The notes under the pieces are model-generated. The model ran no database searches. It was given only the letters and a program-made list of their open reading frames with translations, and was not told where the DNA came from. A stretch of 64,000 nt of DNA from Nymphaea colorata. Taxonomy: Eukaryota; Streptophyta; Magnoliopsida; Nymphaeales; Nymphaeaceae. A program made the translations under genes and the position numbers. Shown here in pieces: positions 41,553-52,700 of this stretch. The stretch is taken from NCBI RefSeq assembly GCF_008831285.2, contig NC_045146.1, positions 4,412,972 to 4,476,971 on the forward strand, read 5' to 3'. Position 1 is the stretch's first letter, and each line of letters starts with the position of its first letter.

Positions 41553-43708
41553 ATTTATGCCGAACACATCTATAGAGTTAGATCATGAATTTCAGTTTTC
41601 ATATCCCGATCTCCCTTTCTCTTTTGAAAATAACTGCGATGTAGTGCAACCGGCTCACGTCCTTAGCCAATAGACAGCTGGATCCTAGTCCAAGTGGTAT
41701 GGGCATTTACATCTTGAACCAATGAAGTGAATACTAGCTGGAGGTAGCACAGATGCAACTCTAAAACCTTAGGCAGGGGAGGCTTTGGCTCTTGCCTTAG
41801 ACGGTAGGATGAAATACTCCTATCTACCAAAGACTATACTGTAAAGATTGTTTGTTAATATTTTGCTACTTTTATTGAAGAAAAACTAAATACTATGAAT
41901 TTATTTCACTGATTTGGGCCACAACTCACCTGAATCTAGACAAGGTAATCTGTCTACTGGTAGAGAACTATGGAGCAGCGTCGAATTGGAAAACAGGGCG
42001 TGGCAGAGTATGCTAACGTGCATGTAATTTTTCATTTTCAGTATATTTATCCTTAACCATCAAGCATTTGGAAACAGTTTCAGGAAAAATCATCCGTTCT
42101 TCGCAAACATTATGACAGTATTTATGCTGAAAAGTTTTTTCATTCATCCTCATCTTGGTATTTTTTTGGTTAAACAAACAAACACCCCATAGAGAAAGAA
42201 TGGAGGAAAAAGAAGGCTTATTTTAGGCAGGCTTCTTATGATGGTTCTACTAAAGATTATAAAGTGTTAGCTAAAAGCTTTCCATATATAATACACAATT
42301 ATAAAGTTCCCGGGTGTTTGGATGTAATCCTAAGAGACAGCATAACTGGTCGAACTGATGAACGGTTAGACACCATTGTTAGTTTGATTCTCATGGGCAT
42401 TACTCTCCCAAACTACAAACGACAGATGCGCGATGCTTAATTGATCCTACTCCCCACCCAGGTTCTGAAGCAGTCCTAGACCTCAGGGCAAGGGGAAATG
42501 GGGCAATATGGCCAGCCTCACTCTCTCTCTCTCTCTCTCTCTGTACTGAATATAGAGAAGAGCGATTGAGAGGGAAGTCAGGGTTGCCATGTTTGCAGTT
42601 TAGATCAAGTTTTACCTTTTAAAACAAAGCGGCTCGTGCATGTTGTCGTTACTTCCCTATGTTGTCCTTACTTCCCATATGGACATCCCCCACGACCACG
42701 GCCTCCCATCGAACAAATGCAGAAGAATGGAGAGCAAATTTTGACCATAAGGACAATTCACCTTCCACGCGTGTTATGTGCGGTATCTCAAAGCTAGAAA
42801 GCCGGCAAAAGGCAGACCCTTTGATTTCCTTTATCATCAATGCTCAGAAAAAGGGTATCAATGTTTGCCTACAGACTTAAATACCTGGTCTTCTGAGTGA
42901 GCAAAGAGAGAATCGGAACAGTATCTAGGAGTATAATTTCATAAAATCCAAATTCCATGTTTCCGAATAAACCCAGGTAATTAGATAAGTATTTAAGGCA
43001 TTTCTTTCTTACTTTATCATAGCATCAAGTTCATACAGAACGGTTCAATTTTCTCATGTCATCCAAGCTGGGGCAATGAAAGAAAGGACACTATTTTATC
43101 ATTAACAGAGGTTTACATATTCATAAATCCACATCTACTAGTTTATGCTTACGATTTGCAGTGTCGGTAATGATTTATAGTTAAGATGCGGTACCTACCA
43201 TGGACATTCTATCAAATCTCTTACGGCTGGATATATAGATCAGCCCGACCACCTCAGCCAGTCGAATACAGGTCCTCAACCAATCAAATAATTGAGCAAT
43301 CGAATTAGATACCTGATTCAAGCAATGCCTTAGTACTACCTGTTATGCTGGCAGATAGACACAGGACCATATCAGCAATTTTCACTGCGCAAACAAACAT
43401 GTTTATGTATGGACATGTGCATGCACATCAACCTGTCAGCCCATTGACCACCACAATCAATGCCTGAACTACAACGATATCTGTATATTAAGATGAAGAC
43501 ATACATGGATTCAAAGGGAAACAGCTTTAGAAGACAATAAACAAGAGGGAGCATTGTCCTCCCCAGAATATAGAGTTCTGAGTATGGTTAGTTGATGCGG
43601 CCAGAAGATGGTGAAAGCTTATAATATCTTTCCAAGTTCAGTTAATATCAACGAACCAGATTAAGCAATTTACATGATTTACACATCATGTGGAGGCTTG
43701 CCCTTTTG
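41553..43708. other. Intergenic region and 3' flank of UBTD gene
   Basis: No second gene is supported. Short frames near 42650-42880 on both strands lack recognisable motifs. A CT microsatellite is at 42521-42542. The last 100-200 bases next to 43709 probably contain the 3' UTR of the UBTD gene; I see no unambiguous AATAAA signal on the minus strand. Confidence 0.5.
42521..42542. repeat. (CT)11 microsatellite
   Basis: Perfect CT run of 22 bases. Confidence 0.95.
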
Positions 43709-43770
43709 TCAACCGTCTATCAAATTGGAAGGCTCACTCAAAACATACTTGGGCAGCTCATATTTGGCAC
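43709..43770 (-). CDS. UBTD gene exon 4 and stop
   Basis: Acceptor TTGATGCAG|GTGCC. Encodes AKYELPKYVLSEPSNLIDG and TGA (43709-43711). Confidence 0.95.
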
Positions 43771-46700
43771 CTGCATCAATTATTTAGTAACAGTTTTACT
43801 ATACACACTCATAGAAGATAAATGAAATGAAACCAAAAATAAATAAATAAATAAACAAGTGGCTGCACATGCACACATGATTCTGCACGCTAAGTTCAGG
43901 ATGCCACCACAGTAGTCGTGGTTATCTCAAGCTGCTGACGGGCTGCTTAGGAAGTTAAATCTAAACATCTAATTTATTACCAAAGAACTTCATAAGGCAG
44001 TAAATAGAGTAATACCAGTTGGATGAAATGACCAGGAACACTTGTCATGGGTACAGAATCACAGGCTGGACAGCCTTAATGGACTCACTTAAAAACCCTT
44101 AACCAATCGAAGCTAATACCAGACCCAAAACTCGATGTTTAAAAACTCCCTGAGTCAATTCATTCGCACGCAACTCGTTCCCCTCTACTGGGTTAGCCCA
44201 GTAAGAGACTCAGTTTTATCCAAAACCTAGAAAGACCTTGCCCAAACTCGTCTGACTAGCCCAGAACTCATTTGAGTAATCTAAAATTTGGTGAAAGATG
44301 CTATCTTGACTTTAATGGTTGCCTTGTTAACTTGCTTCACTGATATATTGATAGTTGATCCTCAATTATGTCAAAGTATGGAACTATAGAGTAGCACAGA
44401 TCTCATATGTTGTTATATGAGTGAATATAACTCAGATGTTTTCACTTGATGTTAATTTGACTTTCTGAATTATACAAGTAGTCAGAATATTCTACAACCT
44501 TTTCATGTTTAAATGGCCAAGTGATATATTGCTTTTTCTTTCAAAAACAATAATTAACAAAACCCAACCAAGTCACCAAATTGACCTCCCAAGTCATGAG
44601 TTAATAATGGACAAGTTGAGTCCCGAGTCACAGGAATTTAAAACATTGTGATAACTTGATCAAACAGGGGCTATAAAACATCTTAATGAAACCAGGTTCA
44701 GAAAGAAACAGTGGACAATGGGATCAGCACTTCAATATTGATCTGTTTGGGGTAAGACTTAAATGATAGCTCAAGCAACCACAACCTTAAATTAACCTAA
44801 CCAATATGAAAAAGTAAATGGACAAGCGAACAGAAAAGCACCAGAGAGAAACTATGTTTGTACAACTTACTGCCCATGTTACAAGTCCATGGGCAAGTTG
44901 ACATGGTCCTTCCATGGAGGAAATCTCGTACGCCAAGTCCGTCCATGCCTTGCTGAGTAAAGCACACAATTATAGCAAACCCTTATCTCATTTTTTGAAT
45001 TAAATATCCACACATGTTTTTACCTCTTTCATCATAGCAGATTGTCATGTCTGTGTTGGCAACAATTATACCAGCACTATCCACGATAGCATGTGTGAGG
45101 GTTAGATCAGCTTCTGCTGCAGCTCGAAGTGCATCCCAAATCTCTGGACAGCAACAAGAAAGTTGGAATGAGGTAGAGTGCAGGGGAAAAAACCAATCCA
45201 CGGAAAGTTAAATATAATGCAGTGGAAAAACATACAAACTTGTTAACAGTTTGTTGATGGTTCTGCACCTCAATGTAGTGTGTAAGAAAATTAAGACAGG
45301 TGTCAGATTAAAAAATTTCTTTCAAGGCAAACTAGCTATTGCGTTTAATTAACCTATAACATGCGATGGTGATCCATACACTCATGCATATTTGCACCAC
45401 AACAACTAAAAAGAAAGCAAACACAAAGTCATTGTCATTGTATAAATGCAAGAATTAGCCCAAGGCACTTGTTGAAATTCATGCTATTGTTCAAGGCTTG
45501 AGTGGAGTTTAAGTAGCTCTAGTTTGGCTTTGACTCACCTTTTGTAGCCTTACTTTTGTATAAGTAACCAAACATACTCAGCACTCACTTCATGTTTATG
45601 ACTGGTTGAATCTACCAGTGAGGATAGTTACTTCCAATTCTTGACATTAACCCGAGGCAAAACTTGAAATTCATACTATTGCTCAAGCTCACTTTTGCAA
45701 CCTTACTTATGTATAAATAACCAGACATGCCGAGTACCAACAGTTTCATAGTATGCTCTTGCATTCTTGTCTACTTCCCAGCAAGTACACAAGCTTTTAT
45801 GCTTTCCTGGAGAAGTCCTAGAAATCCAATAAAACTTAAACCTTGCCAATTATTCAAGAATAATCTTCCTGATCATACTTCCTGCCTTTGGATCCAAAAA
45901 TCACATTTCTCACATTAATAGGACGATGCCTAAGTGCATAATTGGATGTCCTGTGCTTATGAACTTGATTTATCCTCTTAATGATTTATTCTTCCAGATG
46001 ATGCTTATGATTGAAATGCTTCTAATGGTTTTATGAGAAGTAACAGAGGTATGGGATATGGGCTGGCATACATGTGATTGGTATACCATCCAGACACAGG
46101 TATGCCAGAACAAAGTGGCATTTTGGATCTGGTCTAGGTCAGACCCGATCCAAAACTTGAACCTTGAAAACCATCAACTAAAGGCATTGATATCCTTTAC
46201 CCTCGCCCTTTACCCTCATTCTCTTCGTCTCATGGTGACAACCAGCAACCGATATGGCAGTCAGTGGCAGAAGGCAACCAACAATGGATGACTGCAGCTG
46301 CCAGCAAGGTTTTTTGCTTCAGGGTTTTTGAATATCTCTATAGTTTGATTTAGCACTGGATAAAGAAAGTTCTTATTTGGATAGAGAACAGCAGTAAGAG
46401 ATCAAATAAGTTCTTGAACAACGAATAGGACTTATTCCCATGTACAAACATATTACAGGACTATATTATTTGACGCATTACTCTGTATAAATTTATCAAT
46501 TGTTTTGCTTTAATTTTGAATTCTTGTAGAATATGCATTATATGGGTGTGCAAGTTGTGAGAATCTTCAGAAGTTCATGTCTCTCCGGGTGAAAACAAGA
46601 ATGATTGAGAAGAGAGGATAGAGAAGAAGTTGATGGAGGCAAAGGTGCAGCCGGCGCTTAGTGGCCCTGCAATCCTTAAACACTATTATAACATTAACCT

Positions 46701-49700
46701 AATCTAAATACAACAGATTGTACACAAGAGTGTAAAAAATTACAAGTGTTGCACCGCCTAGTACATTTGGGCGTGTGGATTATAAAAGAATTGGATCGGG
46801 TCTGGACAGACCCGATCCCATGTACACAAACTTAACAGCCTCCCTCAAGTTGTGCATGAGATTTGATGATGCATAACTTGTTCTTCAATTCCCAAAAGTG
46901 CTGCCCTGTGAGTCCTTTGGTGAAGAGATCAGCTATTTGTTCACTGGTGGATATATACGTAGGCAAGATCTCGGCTTCTGCAACCTTCTGACGGATGAAG
47001 TGTTGATCAATCTCCATGTGTTTGGTGCGATTATGTAGACCTGGGTTGAAGGCAATCTTTATTGCACTTTGGTTGTCACATAGTAACGATGATTGAACAA
47101 TAGGAAGAGTGAGCTCACCAAGCAAATGTCGTAACCATGACGCTTCAGCTGTCCCAGCAGCCATTGCTCTATATTTTGCCTCAATGCTCGATCTTGCAAC
47201 CGCACGCTGCTTTTTACTGCTCAAACAAATGAGACTAGAATCAAGAAAAAGGCAGAAACCTGAAACTGAGCGTCGGTCATCAGGATCTCCTGCCCAGTCT
47301 GCATCAGTATAAGTATATATGTTATGTCCAAGAGAAACATTGGGACACTTTGTATAGATCAATCCATCCCCAAGAGTAGCTTTGAGATACCGTAAGATCC
47401 GCTTAGCGGCATCCATATGTCCTTCTGTGGGTGCATGCATAAATTGAGAAATCTGATTTACAGCATACACTATGTCTGGACGGGTAAAGGTAAGGTATTG
47501 TAACATACCAACAATGCTGCGATAGAAGATAGGATTTGAATAGGCAGCGGTTCCATCAGAGGCAGCCAATTTAGTGTTTAGAACACTAGGAGTAGTTATG
47601 GGTTTGCAATTAATCATACCTGCCCTGTCCAAAATATCAAGAGTATACTTATGCTGCGTAAGAGTCAATCGATCATTTGCCTTGTCAAGTTCAACACCCA
47701 AGAAGTACCAAAGTTCGCCGAGATCTTTCATCTTGAATTCTTGCTGCAACAGATCCTTAACATAAGATATATGAGAAGAAGAATTCCCAGTTATAACAAT
47801 ATCATCTACATAGATAAGTAACCAAGTAGTAGCTTCTTCGGTATGATACATAAACAAGGAATGATCTAGGGAGCTTCGTAGAAAACCAACTTGTTGTATA
47901 TGATGAGAAAACCGATCGAACCATGATCTAGAAGTTTGCTTCAGTCCATATAAAGACTTGTGTAACTTACAAACCCATTTTTGAGGATCATGAGTATTGT
48001 AGCCGGAAGGTTGCTCCATGTATACCTCTTCCTTAAGAATCCCATGAAGAAAAGCATTTTTGACATCTAACTGATAAAGAGGCCACCCATATGAGACTGC
48101 AAGAGAAATAATCACACTTATTGTGTCCATCTTGATAACCGGACTGAATGTTTCATCATAATCTTCCTCATATTGTTGTGAAGCCGCGCGCCACAAGACG
48201 TGCTTTATGTCGATCAATGCTACCATTTGGCTTATATTTCAGTTTGTAGACCCATTTGGAGCCCACAACATTCTTATCAGTTGGACGAGGGACAATCTGC
48301 CAAGTCTGACACTCATGCAAGGCTGCCATTTCCTCATTCATAGCTTCAACCCAACATTTTTCCTTACTTGCATGGTGATAGGATTTTGGTTCGACCTTCT
48401 TGCTGACTTCTGTCATAAACAACTGAAAATCTAAAGAAAAGTTGTTATAACTTACCCACCGATCAATGGGATGTCGCACATGTTGGGACTGACGTGAGGC
48501 TGCAGTAGGAGCTGATCGCCTAGAGTACACAAGGCCTGAGAACCGACTATGTATAGATGAATCATGGGGTTGTGAGGATGAGGGCATGTTGTCCAAGGAA
48601 TCGCTCACAAGTGTCTCAGGCTCATTAACATCTTGCTCCTCGTGCTCAATCAAACGGTCAGCCCCTTGTCTTAGGATTTCAGCATGCAGCCAAGTATCAT
48701 AAACCTCATTTTTATCCTTGAGTGTCATGCAAGTAGCCTTGGGATCTTATAACCTGTTTTCATCAAAAACAACATGCCGTGAAATATGAACACGCCCAGT
48801 TTTAGGGTTGTAACATCAATAACCCTTGTAGTTTTCTGCATACCCTATAAATCTGCACAAAATAGCACGATCTTGAAACTTGTTATGTAAGGAAACATCA
48901 ACATGCACATAGCAAACACATCCAAAAACACGCAATTCCTTATAGCATGACTGCTCTTGATGTAATAAAAAATATGGGGATTTGCCATCAAGCAAAGCCA
49001 AAGGCAATCGATTTATAACATGGACAGCCGTATGAAAGGCCTCAGTCCACAATGTCATGGGTAAGTCTATGTCATGCATCATGCTGAGCGCGCTTTCAAC
49101 AATATATCTATGTTTCCGTTCAGCAATTCCATTTTGCTGAAGAGTATGTGGGCATGAAATCTGTCTAGTGATCCCATTATCTAGTAGATACTTAGTAAAT
49201 TCATTAGAAATAAATTAACCACCACCATCACATTGAAAATGCACAATATTACTTGAGTATTTATTTCGAACCAAGGCATGGAATTGAGTAAACAAACGGA
49301 AAACTTCAGATTTGTGTTTCATGAAGTGTATCCAAGTATGTCGGGAATATGAATCTATAAAAATGACATAGTACCTACTCCCAGAAGAAGAGGGAATTGG
49401 AGCAGGCCCCCAAACATCAGAATATATGGTGTCAAAGATCCTTGAAGCTCTTTTATTAATTGACTGAAAAGGAAGGGCATGGCTCTTACAAAGATGACAA
49501 CTCGAGCACATGCTGGACTCACTGACTGAACTCAGACTGGACTTATCTAAGAGCCCGTCTGCAACAAGACTTCGAACAAAAGACTGACTACAATGAGCTA
49601 ACCGACCATGCCAAATGGATGGCTTATTATACTCTGCGACATTGACTTCATTATGACTTGAAGAACATGAATCTGGAGGGTGAGGTTTGGACAGCTTTGG

Positions 49701-52700
49701 AGCTTCTTCAAGGACATACATATCTCCTTTGCAAGTGCCCTCAGCGAATGTCTTCTTGGTTTGAGCATCCTTGACATAAACAGAAGAGGGTGTGAATTCA
49801 ACAGAGGAGTGAGTATCATCAATAAGTTTGGACACTGAGATAATATTTTTCTTGACACTTGGAACAACAAAGACATTCTTTAATGGAATGGAAGAAGAAC
49901 CCATGGATATTTGTGCATTTCCAATGTGCGATATCGTGTGATGGAAACCATCTCCCGTGACTACTGAGCCTTGATCTAAATAAGGGGAAACACTAGAGAG
50001 ATTACCTGTGTCACCAGTCACGTGGGCTGCTGCTCCAGAGTCCACATACCATTCTCCTTGCTCATTTTGCTTCAAGTTAAGTTTGGATAAAGCTGTCATT
50101 AGAAGTTGCTGCACGTCTGCTGAAACCTTTGAAGTTGGATTTGATCCAGATGAGGATAGAGCTGACCCCACTGCTGTCCTGTTCTCGCGCCTGACCTGAC
50201 TATTCTTGTTCTGAAGATTGTGCCAACATTCTGATTTTACATGCCCCTTCTTGTTGCAATAGAAGCATGTCGGAATTCTTCTAGATGTGGCAGAGGTAGT
50301 ATTCATGCTTGGCAGTGTTGGGAGAATCCCTCTTCCCATGCCTGCCTGAGGAGTCCAAGAACGAGTACGATTTCCTTGCAGTGCGTGAGTTCCTGTGATC
50401 AGTACATTGTGGCTGTTGGAAGGAACCAGATTATGTCGTTGAACTCGACTAGCTTCATGTTGAAAAAGCTTGGCCTTTAGATCTTCAAAAGATGGGAGAA
50501 CAGGTAAGACTTCCAAGGCTGTGCAAAAAATATCAAATTCTGTTCCCAGTCCACTCAAGGCTTATTGGACTTTGTCCTTGTCGCTGACGGGATGTCCAAT
50601 TGCAGCAAGTTGATCACTAACACTCTTGATTTCATTCAAATACTCCAAAACTGTACGCGTCCCATGCTTGATATCCTGAAATTGCCTTCTTAATTGTAGA
50701 AAACGTGCTTCCAAGACTTGAGAATATGTTGTGGCAAGGGTAGACCACAACTCTAGGGCAGTTAAATCATCATCAATACCTCCCAATACCTCTTCTGACA
50801 AGGTAGAAGTGATATAAGCAACAAGAGACTGGTCGTGAGCCAGCCAAACTTCATATTCGGGATTGTTCTCAAGAAGAGTTTCACATTCAAAACTGATTTC
50901 ACTTCTAGCCGAGGCCCCAACTCCTTTATCTCCCACGACTGTCTTCTTTACTTCACGGTTAACATACTTTGGAGGTGCTGGAGTAGTCCCATCGATATGC
51001 CCATACAGTCTATGGCTCTTAATAAATGGGACAATTTGACGTTTCCAAGTCAAATAATTACTATGGTTCAGTTTTTGAGAGATGAGTTGTGAGAGAAAAC
51101 TAGAAGATAGAAGAGAGGGAACCAGCTGGTCCATGATTGAAAGAGAGGATTAGAGCAGATGATTTGGGCAGAATTTTAAAGATCACGATAGAAATTAGGG
51201 CAAATTAAGGCAAACTGTGTGATTTAGGGCAAAAAACAGAATTTAGGGCAACAGAAATTAGGGCAAATCGTGGAATTAAGGGCAAAAACAGAGTTTGGGG
51301 ATAACCACGGCAGAAAATAAGATTTAGGGCAGAATACTCCAAGCTGAAATCACTCACCGGAGGACGATGTAACCTGGCTCTGATACCATGTGAGAATCTT
51401 CAGAAGTTCGTGTCTCTCCGGGTGAAAACAAGAATGATTGAGAAGAGAGGATAGAGAAGAAGTTGATGGAGGCAAAGGTGCAGCCGGCGCTTAGTGGCCC
51501 TGCAATCCTTAAACACTATTATAACATTAACCTAATCTGAATACAACAGATTGTACACAAAAGTGTAAAAAATTACAAGTGTGCCACCGCCTAGTACATT
51601 TGGGCGTGTGGATTATAAAAGAATTGGATCGGGTCTGGACAGACCCGATCCCATGTACACAAACTTAACACATGTATGTGCACGTACCCTGTTGTACCCC
51701 ATATCCACATTTTTAAAATCGCTCTGTCCAAGCCCATACCTCCACACCTGCACCCATACTCAGACCCAAGTGCCTTAGGTTTAACATGAATGAAAGGAGA
51801 AACTTTTTCAGGAAACTATAACAGAGGAGACTGGACATTTATACATGATCCAACCAAGAACATTTCTTATGATAAAGCAAGTTGGCATGAATTTATAAAT
51901 TTCAAAATTAACATATCATGTTGTTTATATCTAGAAGAAACCTGCAAATCCATGATCCATCACAGTGAATGATAGCCATCCCATTCGCAGGCATTTTTTA
52001 TGTTGTGCATTTGCTTCAGACCTGTTCCTACTAAAATGTACAATATTAAAGTGTATGTAAGTCTTCAGCCTGGACTAGATTCTAATAGCAGAAAGTTTAG
52101 ATGATAGAGTTGCCATGTTCAATTTTTTGAATTTATGCAAGTTGCTTCTTCTAATCTGTACTCTCTATGCTCCTCTTGCTTCATTTTCCTTTCCTTCCCC
52201 AACATCTTCCACTGCCACTCATCCATTACAACAGCTTTTGGTTCAGATTTTTCCAAATTTATTCTCTTAGACATTGTTATTGACATATATTTGATATCAA
52301 GATATTATTACAAAAAAAAACATAACATTCTTATCAGGAAAATATCACCAAATCACAATCTTTTATTCTTTGAAAAGGAAATCCTCCTTCATATGTACCT
52401 TAAGTGTATCTTTTCTATTTTTTAATATCTTCTGACATTTTAAAAACTATCTTGAATCTTTTAACAATATTTTCATAAAGAACACTAGAAAACTTGTCCT
52501 TCCCTAATTTTATCATTCCTTGATTTTTTTTTTTTGTGATTTTAGTGAGAAAAAATATCTAGAAAAAGACTCGTCCCAATAAATACCTAAAAATGATACC
52601 TCTGATGATGGTTATAAACAAGGGATACATCTTCTCTGCTTATTATGATTGACAAATTCAACCCTGGCATTTACATTCTTACAATGGACCCATCCTCTTC

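Larger units (their letters stand above)
46556..51670 (-). mobile_element. Ty1/copia element 3, inside UBTD intron 2
   Basis: 5,115 bp on the minus strand, the same strand as the host gene. LTRs are 282 bp each with only about five differences (around 98% identical), so this is the youngest of the three copia insertions. PBS, polypurine tract and all copia domains are present. The polyprotein is one frame from gag to the start of reverse transcriptase, broken by four in-frame stops and then one frameshift. Because LTRs and host gene share orientation, its promoter or poly(A) signals could affect the host transcript. Confidence 0.95.

Noticed and set aside
41641-41740. tRNA-like words near 41.65 kb
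   Set aside because: No cloverleaf could be assembled from the sequence by eye.
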